A model generated the notes under the pieces. The model saw only the letters and a program-made list of their open reading frames with translations. It did not search any database and had not been told where the DNA came from. Below, piece by piece: positions 39,322-52,978 of a stretch of 64,000 nucleotides of DNA. How positions within the stretch are numbered: the first letter of the stretch is position 1; each line of letters starts with the position of its first letter. The translations under genes were made by a program, and so were the position numbers. The DNA lies in NCBI RefSeq assembly GCF_000004075.3, contig NC_026655.2:6820001-6884000 (forward strand). Direction: 5' to 3'. This DNA comes from Cucumis sativus (lineage: Eukaryota > Streptophyta > Magnoliopsida > Cucurbitales > Cucurbitaceae).

Positions 39322-41015
39322 ATGGACCCACCATTTCACGAGGCTTACAAGACCCTCTTGGCCGAAAGGGCGGCGGCGGCGACGGGTGCAAAGGGAGCCA
39401 GCGACGTCGTCCTCACGGTGGTCGAGGAATGGGATCTTCCGCTGGTTGATTTAGAGCGTTTGACGGCGGGCAAAGTGGAAGAGGTGGAACAATGCAAAAA
39501 TGACATAATTACAGCTTCTAAAGAATGGGGTTTCTTTCAAGTTGTGAATCATGGGATTTCAAATCAGCTTTTGGCCAAAATGAGAGCTAAGCAAATCGAG
39601 CTTTTCAAGCAGCCGTTTGAGCGTAAGAGTAAAGAAGATCAATTTTCGAATTTCTCCGCCGGAAGTTACCGTTGGGGAACCCCCTCCGCCACTTCTATTA
39701 CACAACTTTCTTGGTCCGAAGCTTTTCATGTTTCTCTATCTGATATTCTTGGAACCAACGGCTCCGATGATGATGATCTCAGGTACAATATTACACCTTT
39801 TTCTTCTTCTTTCCTCTTGATGAAAATTGTTTGAGCTTTAACGGAATAAAGAAACTCACCTCCACTTAAACAGTCTCAGTTTAGATTCACTTTTTTTTCT
39901 CGTTTTGATATATATTTTGTTTTTGTAATTATACTAACAAACACAAATTTTTACTCATGGTTTTCTTATTATATATTATGATATACCATAAAACGTTTTC
40001 AAAACTCATGCAAATTTTTTTGAAAAACTGAAAAATATTACTTTTTAGATTGAAGAAATGAATTATCCCTCCTTACCTTATTTAATATGGTATTATAGTG
40101 TGTAAAATGTAAATAGATTATAACATCGAAAATCGGTTGAAGATGATCATCTCCATAAGAAACTTTTGACAAGTTTGATTTACTCCACAAGTTAAAAGAG
40201 ATAAAAGAATAAGAATAATATATACATATATATATATGTATGTACTTTGATATATATTCCTGATAATATAAGTTGTACTAGAATAGATTAAATTCTTTGA
40301 TACCATACATAGCATGTAGAGGAAGAGAGGCAAATATAATTAAAGAAAGGGTTTAATAATAAATGAAAAGGATGCATTCAGGTCAACAATGGAAGAATAT
40401 GCGGGAAAAGTTTCAAGGTTAGCACAGAAGCTAGCAGAGATATTGGGAGAGAACTTGGGGAGAAGCTCAAAATTCTTCGTGGAAAATTGCGTGCCCAGCA
40501 CGTGCTATCTCCGGATGAACCGGTACCCGCCATGCCATGTTCCGGGTCAAATATTCGGTCTGATGCCACACACCGACAGCGATTTTCTCACCATTCTTCA
40601 CCAAGATCAAGTCGGCGGCTTGGAGTTGGTCAAAGATGGGAAATGGATCGCCGTTAAACCCAATCCCCAGGCTCTTATTATCAACATAGGAGACTTATTT
40701 CAGGTAATACTTAATTACGACTTTTATGTTTACTCTTTTATGCTATTTATGTTCACAATTAATTAATTGATATTTGTACTGCAGGTTTGGAGTAACGATG
40801 AATACAAAAGTGTAGAGCATAGAGTTGTGACAAACTCGAAAAAGGAGAGATATTCAATAGCCTATTTTTTGTGTCCATGGAGTGAGACGGTGATAAAGAG
40901 CAAGAGTGAGCCAGGGGTTTATAGAAGGTTTAGTTTTAGGGAATTCAGGAATCAAGTTCAAGAAGATGTTCGTAAGTATGGCTACAAGATTGGTTTGCCT
41001 AGGTTTGTCTTATGA
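39322..41015 (+). CDS. Gibberellin 2-beta-dioxygenase, GA2ox7/8 type
   Basis: Three exons (39322-39782, 40382-40703, 40785-41015) join in frame to give 337 residues, normal for the family. The DIOX_N region comes first (WGFFQVVNHGIS). The 2-oxoglutarate/Fe(II) dioxygenase fold follows, with iron ligands H217 and D219 (PHTDSDFLTILHQD) and H273 (SVEHRVV), and the 2-oxoglutarate-binding R283 and S285 (ERYSIAYF). The blocks SWSEAFHVSLSDI and VGGLELVKDGKW are typical of the GA2ox group that acts on C20 gibberellins (Arabidopsis GA2ox7/8). Such enzymes hydroxylate GA12/GA53-type precursors at C-2 and lower active gibberellin. I chose the ATG at 39322 (MDPPFHEAYK) over an in-frame one at 39283 because it matches the family N-terminus. 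The C20 versus C19 substrate call is inferred from motifs only. Confidence 0.9.
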
Positions 41016-42736
41016 TCCATCAAACTTCAAACCCCAATTTTTTCAAAGATAATAATCTGGCTGATCTATATATATATATACAAGTTTGTTTTTTTTTTAT
41101 TTTTACAGTAGTTTGTGGCTTCACACATATAAGAGCAATACTAATGTATGTAAACTCGTAAAGAAAAAGAAGAAAAAAAAATGTTTGTTAGGCCAGGTTG
41201 TAACAAATTATGTTTAGATGATTAGATGGAAGGTAATGTTAGTAATTGGATACACTGTTTAAGTATTATTTTAGTACTGAACCTTTTTGTAAGAATTAAA
41301 AGGAAGCTAAACATCCTTTTGTCTTCTTAATTATATCATTTCAATTATCGTTGAGCTAAGTTGGATTACATGCAATTGAGATTGAGATTTTTTAAAGCAT
41401 AAGCTGAAAATTAAAATTTTGATATCTATTTAGACTTTACCTATTTTTTTCATTTAATATAGCTCAATTAATTAAGAAAAAAAAAGTTAACTTACCTAAC
41501 AAATCTTATTATTCCTTTTATTACAAGAAACGTTGGAATGTTTAGAAATAGTCAAGAAGGTATGCTTTATTTAAGAAGTTTTCTTGAAGGATAATTTTTT
41601 GGCTATGGGATATTGTATACTTTGTACAAAGTCAGTTTATCGTCATTAGCAAGGCTAAAGACTACGTTTTAGTAATTTCACTTAAATTTTATGCCAACGG
41701 AAAATAGAAAATGATCATTTTCAACAAGTAGAGAATATATTTCATTTTTTTTCTTTCAAATTTTAGGTCATTCATTAGTCAAACTCGAGTTACTGAATCT
41801 TAAAAGTCCATGGGCTAGATAAAGTATGCAAGCCATTCTTTTTCTAACAAAAATTGTAGTACTACATGAGTGCCTACTACTTTAATTCACAATTTTATAA
41901 GAAAAAATTTCATATTACTACAGTACGTAGAAAAATTTGTACACGTTTGATGATGAACTAAAGAACAAGACTAATTTCATATAATTTAGTGATAATTATG
42001 TCGATGATTTCACGAGAATACTCCTCAATATATATATCTCTAGTAGAAATGTTGTGTATGGGAAATGAGTCCAAATTACCTACATATAGAGTAAACATAT
42101 AAAACCATGAACGTTGAAATTATTCACATAGAACATGATAGACACTGCTATTAGCGTTGGATAACAATACATATTGTTATAGCGTTTACGTATTTTTTCG
42201 TCTACTACTTTGTTGTCGGTGTTACTGTTAGTTTTTTGGATCTGGAGATTAGCTTGAGAGGAGGAAGATCACGTTGCTTATTGAACGTTTGATTACCTTT
42301 GTTTGAGAGTCCTCTGTTCTTAGTTAGAACAGTTAAAACAAAGAGTAGTTGTTTCTACCAAGCTTCTTTAAAAAGAAAAACCATGAACAAAACCTTGTTA
42401 TTATTACTGATTATGTTTACACAATTGACATTACTGTTCTAAAAACTTTCACTACAAGCATTGTAGATCATTGACAATCTCATATGCACTATCCTCGCCA
42501 TCTCCACGTTATTTCTGGTCTCCATTTGTTATGGGAACTTTTTTCTGGTTGGGTCAGCTCTTTGTATGAAGATGTTGAAAATCTACTTTACTTTATAAGA
42601 TTATGAAGATATTTTTGTGATGAGCAAGAAAAGATGGAAGATATTTTGAAATCGTGAGCTGATACTGATAGACAGTTTCCCTTTCATATCATGAAGAACA
42701 TTTTTTACAAAAGGTAACCATTTTCACATTACTGCA
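41016..42736. other. Intergenic between GA2ox and the PPDK regulatory gene
   Basis: The GA2ox 3' UTR occupies the first few hundred bases. The stretch at about 42115-42340 is more complex and includes a short inverted repeat around ATAACAATACATATTGTTAT, possibly a transposon relic. No gene is supported. Confidence 0.4.
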
Positions 42737-44259
42737 ATGGCTTCTTCCACCTTCAGCTGGTCCAAAATCCCTCACACACCCTGTTACCAGAATCCCAAAT
42801 CTGCAACAATCCAATCTTCCTTCTCCGTTTCTCTCATCAATAACCAATCCTCCTCCGATTCTGTTTCAGAGGTCCGCAAATCAAAGGGCAGCCCCCAATT
42901 GAATCGCTGGTCTAGGGCTCGCGCTTTGCGATCGGGGCACAAATTGGAGCGCCACAGCAATCGAGCTGCTCAGGCCGTCGAGCTGCGATCTCCCGATTCG
43001 TCCACTGACAGAGCCCTACCTGAGCTTGACTCTAAAGGAAGGTATGGCGACGATGATGTGGAGAAGACTGTTGGGAAGTCTATTTACATGGTGTCTGATG
43101 GCACTGGATGGACGGTGGAGCACTCCGTCACTGCCGCTTTGGGTCAATTCACTCATTGTTTAGTCGACCGTGTTTGCCCTGTTAGCACCCATCTGTTCTC
43201 TGGGGTAATTCTGGATTTCTTTGTTTCTCTTTTTATTTTTCTTGGATTTTTTAATTCTATTTTGTGATAATCGGGAACTACTCCGAATTGGGATTTTCTG
43301 TCTTTGTTGAGAGTTGTTGTTTGTTGTGTGTTTCTCCCAATTCATATATGATTAGGAATTAGGATTTGGTAGGAAGATGATAGGGTCTGAAATGAAGTGT
43401 TTTGAATTTGTATTAAACATGGCAGGTTGATGATGTAGAGCGATTACGGGAGATAGTAAAACAAGCAGCCAAAGAGGGTGCTATGCTTGTTTATACTTTA
43501 GCTGATCCATTCATGGCTGAATCTGCAAAACAAGCTTGCAAATTGTGGGGCATTCAATCCACTGACATATTGGGGCCACTAACAGAAGGTGTTGCATCTC
43601 ATCTAGGTGTCTCACCGTCCGGTCTTCCTCGCGGGGCTTTTGGCAATAATATCCCACTGACTGATGAGTACTTCCGTCGGATAGAAGCGATTGAGTTCAC
43701 AATCAAACAAGATGATGGTGCATTGCCTCAAAACTTGAACAAAGCTGATATTGTTCTTGCTGGGGTATCTCGAACAGGGAAAACGCCATTGTCGATTTAT
43801 CTTGCACAAAAGGGTTACAAAGTGGCCAATGTGCCGATCGTAATGGGAATCAAACTCCCGAAGAACCTGTTCGAAGCAGACCCTGAAAAGGTGTTTGGTC
43901 TGACTATAAATCCAATTGTGTTGCAAACAATCAGAAGAGCAAGAGCAAAGAGTTTGGGATTTAGTGAAGAAATGAGAAGTACGTATTCAGAAATGGAATT
44001 TGTTAGAGAGGAGCTGGATTATGCTGGAAAGGTTTTTGCTCAAAACCCCACATGGCCTGTGATAGGTATTCAATTGATCAGAAGACAAAATGTTCTCCCA
44101 TTTATTGTTGCTAAATTTAGATTATTGACTATAGTTTCATCTGTTTGGCTTGCAGAGGTGACGGGGAAGGCCATAGAAGAAACTGCTGCTGTCATATTGA
44201 GGCTTTACCATGATAGAAAACACAAGTGTTCAATGCCAAGAATATCAAAGCGCTACTAG
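42737..44259 (+). CDS. RP1: Pyruvate,phosphate dikinase regulatory protein (kinase/pyrophosphorylase), plastid
   Basis: Three exons (42737-43204, 43426-44065, 44156-44259) give 403 residues. The first roughly 90 residues are Ser/Arg-rich and poor in acidic residues, as in a chloroplast transit peptide. The DUF299 domain starts near [13 protein letters not shown] and contains the P-loop AGVSRTGKT (268-276). The protein is a bifunctional enzyme: it inactivates PPDK by ADP-dependent threonine phosphorylation in the dark and reactivates it by Pi-dependent dephosphorylation in the light. Blocks [25 protein letters not shown] and FGLTINP are conserved. Intron 2 (44066-44155) is exactly 90 nt and has no in-frame stop, so a retained-intron mRNA would encode a 30-residue insertion. 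I treat it as an intron because removing it restores [14 protein letters not shown], the standard ending. The next gene is tail to tail. Confidence 0.95.
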
Positions 44260-45358
44260 AGACTAGGGTAAAACACAGGTTTCTGAAAGTTACTATAGTA
44301 AACTGTAAATGATGATCATAATTCAGTTCGTAAATAAGGGCAAACCTACACCTTGTAAAATTACTTCTTGGTCTTAACAAATGAAATTGAAAGCTGCTAT
44401 ATCTGTGCTGTGGGCGCTGCACGACTAGGCTAGTCGTTTACTTGAAAAGAGCATTTGAGAAAGTTACAGTTTTGGATGCTATAATGATCTATTTTTACCT
44501 TATAAAGTTCCTGTAAGGAGAAACTTGCCTTTCTTGGTGATTTTGGTGCAGTGTTTATCCAATTATCTTCATCACTAGAGCTTTAGTTCTCTTTATTGAA
44601 TGCATTTCCTTCTTTCCACAAACATGGTCTGAACTAGTTCATCTTACTTGCTTTGCTTGAAATAGTTAATTAAATGGTAGTGATATGATATATGTACTCT
44701 TTGCGACTCCCTTTTTATCACATTACAAAACAAACCCACATCCTGAAATAGGAACAATACAAAAACACTGTTGGAAAATCTTCAAGTGCGCATGCATTGA
44801 GTACATCCAAATACACTTTCTGTTTGTAGGACTGCTAACCCACTCTTCTTGCTCACATGGAAGCCACAGAATACAAAGGAATGGCACTTTTTATAAACAA
44901 AGAATATTGGAGGAAAAAGGAGATTGTAAAAGTATTTGAAGAGTAATTAGATCAATCGCCACTCAACCACTCAACCACCCTCCATTAATCTATCAGGTGG
45001 AGAGAAATCCTTAACACACATTATTAAAAGGCAAAACCACGTTTCTGATCTGAATTCTTTCATCTGTCAATTTTTGGTAATTAACAAAAGAGAACAAAAA
45101 GAAAAGTAAAGATTCCATTCCTTTGTCATATTCTACTTTGTCAATTTCTTCCATTCCTAAACTGTTGTAAACGTGCCGGCATCCGAGCCCCAGCGGCCAT
45201 AAGAAAACCTGTGGTGCTCTCTTGCTTTTTAATCTGCTCTTTTGGTCTTTCTCACACCAGTCTCTATCTCTGTGTACAAACACATCTCAAATCATCTTCA
45301 ACTCTCTGTATTGTGTTGTTGTTATTCTCGTTCTTGCTTTTCCTGCCATTGGTTATAA
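44260..45358. other. Convergent intergenic region
   Basis: This holds the 3' UTR of the PPDK regulatory gene on the left and the 3' flank of the minus-strand membrane protein on the right. No additional gene is supported. Confidence 0.5.
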
Positions 45359-46850
45359 TTAATCAAACCCCCGTTGCTCGGCGTTGGGTTTCCCGATAGC
45401 TAATGTGAAATATATCAGCACCATACTTCCTATACATGACCTGTAACAAAACAACACCATTTAGAACCTTGAAACAAGAAAGAAAGAAAGATGCAATTTT
45501 GACGTATGCAGGCAAATGGGTTTGTAGGTGAAGATGTAATTACTAATTTTGTGAGCTTACACAGTGGCAAACAAGAGAAGAACTTTCTTAGGATCCAACA
45601 TCCAAGAAGATGGAGGCCTTCTGAAACTGTTTCTTCTAAGAATGGCTCGTTCAACCGGCGCTGCCGTGTTGCCGGTGGTTATAGTGATCTGATGATGAAC
45701 TTGAGGAACTCCTAAATGGTCTTGTTGAGACCCCACTGCCACTGCCGCCGCCGGCCCGGCTGCTTTTTCTGCCATGGTAGCTCCAACTGCAATTGAAAAA
45801 ATACCACAATTTTGAACCAAAGATCAATTCAAAGGACGATCCCTACAAGTTTCCTAATTTAAACTCTTTGTTTCTTTTTTCAAATTGAATCATTCAAATT
45901 CAAACAAGTGGTAATATTCTGAGTTGAGTTAAGATTAGAAAATTTGTGTCAAAATTTCCCGTGAATCTTAACAATATGAGAAAAATTAGCTACACCAACC
46001 AACAGGAAATCCCCACCAAACGTGTACATTAAATGCAAATATATAAACAAAAAACATTATTCAAATCTAAACATATAATTCAGTTGATTAGAGTGAATCA
46101 GAATCGACCATCACAATACAGGTTGGCTAGAACCCACTAGTTGCGCACATCAGGGATTTGTGTGGCCTATTTGTTCTTTTCTAGTATTAATTATATTTCA
46201 ATGTTTGGTGCTGCCATTCAAATTTAATATATACAGTATTATTATCAATAAATTATTCGAAATAAGACTGACACTAACATTAGACCAAAAACGAGGACAA
46301 ACCAAAAGTACTTTTTCTTTTTTATTTTTTTTTCTTTTGTACTTTTAATTTTATTAAAGACGATGATGGTACCTGTTGGAGATGATGAATCTCTATCTAT
46401 AGGAGCGGAATTGTTAGCAATCATCTTGTCGCCGCCACGCTGAGGCCCTTTTCTGGATGAATTTCTCTGCAACTTTGATTTTCTTAAAATAATTAACAAA
46501 AAGGGTAACCAAAATTTTCTTCAAAATTCAAAATTTTAAAGAAAAAAAAGAACTCACTGTAATTCTGGGATTTGTGGTGGATTCTTTAGTTCCGCCATTG
46601 GAGGAGAAGCCATTCATATCGATGACGAAGCTATCGGAATTGGTGGAGTAATGCACACCGTTTGATTGACTACAAACTGAAATTTTCTGGGAATTTCTCG
46701 TTTCTTCCGATGGATTAAGTTCCCGATGAGTAGAAGACGGATTCTAAGACGAAAATTGAAAGGAAAATCAGAGGAAAGATCTGAATGAAAGAAGAAAGAG
46801 ATCAAAATGAAAAGTGAAGAAGAAGCACTCACCAATTTGGGAATTTCCAT
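45359..46850 (-). CDS. Plant-specific single-pass membrane protein of unknown function
   Basis: Five exons join in frame into 201 residues: 46850-46833 (only 18 nt, MEIPKL), 46743-46558, 46466-46373, 45786-45561 and 45440-45359. Residues 7 to about 160 are hydrophilic and Ser/Asn/Thr-rich with basic patches (RNSSRKGPQRGGDK, ILRRNSFRRPPSS), and look disordered. A single hydrophobic segment at about 168-190 (KVLLLFATV, then IGSMVLIYFTLAI) is followed by a short polar tail ending RGFD. The layout suggests a tail-anchored or type II membrane protein with a cytosolic N-terminus. RNS and RRNS sites could be phosphorylated. I recall similar uncharacterised plant proteins with the same ending, but assign no function. 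The last exon was found by following the donor ACTGT|GTAAGC to an acceptor TTACAG that extends the membrane segment. Confidence 0.82.
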
Positions 46851-46893
46851 CAGAAAGAAAATGAATTGGGGGAAATCGGAGCCGACAAGGAAG

Positions 46894-47225
46894 CTATAAA
46901 GGAGAGAAATAAAAAGAAGGGTACTTCAAATAAGTTAAAAGACGAACAATAATTTATTTGTAAATCAAGATTAGTTTCTGGGTTCAAACAGAGTTAACAA
47001 ATCCCGTGATATTACAACAAAAAATGCTAAAAAAGATATCCATTATTGGTTGTTAAAAATATTATATTCAATTCCTTTCCTTTTCACTAACCACAACACA
47101 AACACAACAGTACACAAACCTTTTTAAACTTTCAAATCCAAACAAAACAAAACAAGGAAAACGAAGAACTCTTTCTTTCATCTAAACTATTTCATTGCAG
47201 TATCATACGGTAAGAAATAACTGAC
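46894..47225 (-). promoter_or_regulatory. Probable 5' UTR intron of the unknown membrane protein gene
   Basis: An acceptor (CTTTATAG|CTTCC) and a donor (TTTGAG|GTCAGT) bound a 332-bp intron in the leader. The upstream leader exon is pyrimidine-rich and probably starts near 47380-47400. The start codon at 46850 follows about 43 bp after the acceptor. Inferred from consensus only. Confidence 0.45.
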
Positions 47226-47399
47226 CTCAAACAGAAACCTTCAGCTGAAAATTCTGAATCAAATGGACAGAAATTGGCAAATTGAAAACTGAAAACCAAA
47301 ACAACCACAATAATAATAATAATTGAAAGTGAAAGAGACAAAGGGAAGTGAGAAAGAAAGTGCCGAATTTGGGATTTAGAACAACGAACTTATTTCCTT

Positions 47400-50300
47400 T
47401 TTGTCATTTCATTCTATCATACTATGCATATATTTATACACACACACACAACAAACAAACACCATTAAGTTTGGTTGCCTTTTGTTTAATAACAATAACG
47501 TTTAATTAAATTAAATTTAATGATATGAACATGATGATATGCTTTTAATTTTTAATGTGGTTAATTAAAAATGACCGTGACATATTGTTTAATATTAAGA
47601 TGATGATAAGTATTAAAAAATGAATAATGGTGTGAGGATGGTGATGGGAAATGGTTGCGTGTTTAATTTAAGTGTTCTTTGAAGCATAGTGGTTTCCAAA
47701 TATGATACATCGCATCCAATTGATTATCTACCTATGTATCAAGACCAACCACATCTTTGCAATGCTTATCATTATTTAAATCCATAATTCTGCCTAAAAA
47801 GTTTTTTTTATTTTCATCTACAAACAAAATTTCATATTGTATCACTAAATTATAGATAATGATAAACATTTTTACTAAAAAATTTGTTTACTATAATTGA
47901 TATTGAAAACCTTTAAAATAATATTTGTTAACTCTTTAAACTTTTGACATTATTATTATTATTATTTTAATTCTTACTACTTATAATTTAAAACCAATTT
48001 GTTTCTGAGCTATATTTGCCTTTTTAAAAATAATCTCATCAGCATTATTTTAGCAACTTTAGTTTATCATTTATAAATCTTTTAAAAATCAGAACAAAGT
48101 TTCTCTATGCAGTAACTATATTCTCATTATTACAAAAAAAAATTAAAAGACCATTTAATAATCTCTAATAATTAATATATTCAACTGGGTCATGTCATGT
48201 TTCCAATAATGACTTCAATAAGGTCTAATAATTGATATATTGATTCAATTCCTTAATTACTATGTATATCTTTTTTAGGAATGAATAGCTTAATTACTAA
48301 ATAAATACTTGTTCCCATAACCATACCATATAATTGACCTAACGAAAATTACTAACAATTATGCTTTTATTTATCAAGCATTAATTTTTACAACATTCAA
48401 AAGTGAAATTCAATATTGAGAGAGAGAAAGAAATCTTTTGGAGTGTTTTTTTTTTCTTTTAATAAACATAACAAAAAAACAAATTTAATATTTTCAAAAT
48501 TACTCTCGAGCATTTATTGTATATTGCACGTACCAATAAAATGAATTTGAATTAATTAAGAAGTTGATATGAATTGAATTATACCAATAAAAAAACTTAA
48601 GATTGTAATTTTTGTGATAATATGTGATAATGATCATTAAGGTCAATCCTTAGATGTGCAATTGGTAGTTTGACTTTAATTTGATAATCTTCCACAAAAG
48701 AAGGATCGCTTTGCTTGGAATTGAATTTCAAAATTTGAGTACTCTTTTGACTTTGAATAATTATATTAAACATGCATCAACAATTAAGAAAACCCATTAA
48801 TTAACCATTGAATTTAAATTATGAGGCTAATTCATGGAATGGGTTATCCTATAATTGCTTTTTAAAAATAATGTGACCAAAATCTAATTAGGGTCTCGAG
48901 TGTACGTACACAATAAGTATACATACATATTGCAAACAATACATAGTTAAATGTTTAAGATTATATATATGTGACACCTTAATTAACTACCAATGGAATG
49001 AGAAATAATGTTGGTTTAATTTTCTACCAAATAAATTTCTCTTGGAGTTATTATCTCCTCCAAAACATGCCGAATTTAGGGATGTGAAACATTATGAGAT
49101 TATTCAATATATATTAAAAGTATGATATTTGATTAATTAATTAGCCCCTAATTACAACGTGTGAGAACCACAATTCTAAGACTAATACACAAAACAATCC
49201 AAACACCTCATGGAAGAGAGGGAAATATTAATGAACTTTTGCGTAAGAAAATGGTGAATGCAAATATATAAGAAGAATAATGTTAATATGAGAGCCAGTA
49301 AAGTCAAAGAATATTTAATTATATACGTAGGATTACAGAGAATTCCCATATAATTTGAAAGCTGTCCAATTTGTAATATTTTAGGGTATGGTCATGCAAC
49401 ATTATATTTATAAACCACTAGAAAAGGGCATATATAGCACATGATGTTATAGTAGGAAATCAAGCCGCATGTCATGGAGATTCATTATTTGCCTTTTAAT
49501 TTCTTTTGAATTATTTTGGATTTTACGACGTCGTATCCTCATAATTTCCTTCTTTCATTCTTTAATTCTTTACTTAGAACTAATTGGACTCCTCTCTAAG
49601 TTAGAGTGTTGTATATATAAACTTTAATCATTGTTATTGTTATGGGATCTGACTTTTTAGAGCCATTTTGGATAATGTGTGAATTAATAAATTTGATTTT
49701 GGGATTAGGTATCACGAAAGGAAATGATCACTACAAGGTTTTTAATTTGAAGCAATTGTACTTCCATTAATTATGTATATAATTTAACTCTATTATTATT
49801 TGATGTTCAAAGCTTAAGATAACAAATCATATATTTTATTTAATTTAGTGTGTGTATATATATATATATTTGACACCTTTTCTTTGTTTGGAAAGACCAT
49901 TCTTGAAATCAACTCTATTGTTAAATTGAAGAGAAAAAATGATTTGGTTCCAAGTAGGTTAAAACCACCTCTTTCACACCATGTTTTCATTACCAAGCCA
50001 TTTGAACCTAAATATACAATGAAAATAAGTTGAATTTGATGTTGTAGGTATTTCTTTTAGAAATATAATGTGTTTTTTGTTAACAAATTTTAGAAGTTGG
50101 ATTGGTTCGAATGTGTTTGATGACATCTTATTTTTATTGCCTACATGCATACCAATTAAATATTAAGTGGAATTAATTTCAACAATTATTATTAGTAATG
50201 CATTTAAGAACACATATTTTATATTCTAAATTTTTGTAAAGTTATTATTAAGATACGTGACCTACAATGTTACAACAATTTCAAAGACAAATGGAAAATC

Positions 50301-52978
50301 TACATTGCAATATTACCTATATTTGTGATATAATGCTAAGGAAAGATAATTTCACTTAATATAAAATCAAGCAATTTAGGAAGATGTACTTAATCTATAA
50401 ATAAATGGTAATTATAGGGGACAAAAATAGCTTGACTTAGTAAAGAATCCTTTCGTGCATTTTTTAATTGACTTTATAATAAGTGTTAGAAAAGCGTTTA
50501 TAGTAAAAAAAAAATGTTTAATTTATAAACACTTAAAAAGTCAATCCAAACACACACTAGACTCCTCTTAAATGTGTAAAATTTAGCCTCTCTTAAGCAT
50601 GAGGCTCCCTTACCAACAGAAGGAACATCTTTGTTTATACTTTTTCAAATAAAAACTACTTCACTAGATAAAGTTAGGATCTCCCTTTAAGTTTTGAAAA
50701 TCCTTTATTCTCGAGTAAACAATAAAATTAAGCTTCATAGATGATTAGAGTAACACCCAACATTGCTTTACCAATCATTAGGATTGACACACTATGAAAC
50801 CTGAAGAAAACATACGATAATGACACAAATATTCTTCATGAAAAGTAACAACCCCGAAAAGAGAAAAACAATATCTTAAATACGCAACCAAAAATGAGAA
50901 CCAAACACATACGGTAATCCACATAACCAAGAGAGAGAAAAAAAGTCCTTGAGAATAATAAACCATATAACTATTTAGATAAGAAAAGAGTTTTTCAAAA
51001 TAGAATTAGTAATTACGTGTGAGATATTCTATGAGACATCTCAAGGACAAGAAGCACGATAAGATTTACCACCAACTACAAGGCCAAAAATTCTATCACA
51101 GTATACATAAATTTAATTTAACAAATAGAAATCGAGTTTATAACCTAAAATACTATATTTACCAAAATTTTAAGTTTCTAAATATTAATATTTGTCTTAA
51201 AGGAGAATCATGCATTTTTCAAAATTTAAGTTAAAATTTTTCAATATTTTGATCAAGAATTCAAAAATAAATATGTTTAGAATGGTTAATGGTATTAAAC
51301 TAATATTTTATATATTTATATATAAAGCACACAAAAAATATATCAAGTGCTTAGAAGTTTTTTTTAATATTTTTTTGACCTATGAGTTCTTTGGATCAAA
51401 CAATGACTAAAATTTAAAGTTCCACTCCCCTCAACTTCAACTATTTCATTTTCAACCAAGTAACCTATGAATTTTGTGTTCAAAATCCTTATTTTTACTA
51501 TCTAGAACTTCATGCTAATTATATAACTTATAGCACTAAAAAAAACTACCAAGAAAAAAGAAAAAGAAAAAGAAAGAAAATGGATGACCAAAACTCAACC
51601 CAACTATGATATAATGGTTGGTTCAAAATGGTACCAAATTGATCCTCCTTTTTAGTTTGTGGTGTGATACTTAACATTGAAGCCAAACCAACAAAATACT
51701 TTGAGTGAAAGTGAATGAGAATGGATATCCCATCATTTGCCTTTCAAGCTTCCAAATACAACTTAAAAGTTGCCCAAAAAATATCTAACCTTCCATCTTG
51801 GGATTACTCTATAGAAAAATATATTGTGACAGCAAATATATATATTAGAGTCTAAAAGCAAATTAAATTTATTTTTTAGTAAAGCAGAGATAATATGTCA
51901 TATGGAGGTAAGGTATATTAATTAATAAGGGTATATGGGATAATCTAGATTTGAATCATAAATGATATGTTTAAGAAGGAATTGATTAATTTATGGATGT
52001 GTGGGGGCATATATAATTAATTAACAAAATCCCATATGGTTGTATGATTATTGTTCTTCAATTCCTTTTTTCCTTTTCCTTTTGCTTTTCTTATTCATGG
52101 AGTCAACTTTGCAAATAATATATCGTAGGCTAAGCCCTAAGGTAGTGTTAACTTTATGTATTCTTCTATTATGGTCTACCCTCCTTTGATAATATTGTTT
52201 GGGAATAACATAAAACTCAAAAGTTATATTTTCCACCCAATATATTTGTAGCTTCTACTTTGTATTACCTAGGGTGACCCATATATTATATTTAACTTTT
52301 TTTTTTAATACAAATTTGAGTCTTATGTCGCTTGAATTTCTTTTTATTTAATTCGTTTCATGATCTCCATAGTTTGTACAAGTTTTAAGTCTGGTTTGAA
52401 AGGATCAAAATAACATGGGTGTAACATTTAAATTCACTTTTCTTTAGCCAATATTTTTTAACTATCATTTGAATGCTACATTTTTAATCTTTAATTTTGA
52501 GTTTAATTTCTATCTAATATATATATTTTAGAAGGTTATGTTTCTATTCTTGAGTTTTGAGTTCAATTTTCATTTGGTCGCTAATTAATTTAAATATTTT
52601 ATATTTTTTTCAAAAGATATTTGTCGTTAACTTTGTTTATTAATTTAAAATGGTTGTAGGAATTTTTTAGTTAAATTTAATTGGAACGGAAAGTTAACAA
52701 ATAATCTAATTTATTTTAGGGAGATTATTTTAAAGAATATATTTGTCGAAAATATTTATAAATATAGCAAAGTATTACTATGATAGTAATCAATATCATT
52801 TATTATTTAATTAACAATGATGTTTTACTATATGTGTAAATATATATTTTTTATTTTGTCGTATTTGATAAAACCCTTAATTTAAAGTTTAACAACTAAA
52901 AGTGATAATTTAGTGTAAAATCAAGAGATAGTTACAAATATAACAATTAGATTTAAAATAATTAAGTATATAGTAACA
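47400..52978. other. Large AT-rich intergenic region, no supported gene
   Basis: Over 5 kb of AT-rich DNA with short, low-complexity frames. A region at 52740-52850 has half-sites of the inverted-repeat family. A short TA run lies at 49857-49868. I saw no tRNA, microRNA, transposase or reverse-transcriptase signature. Confidence 0.5.
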
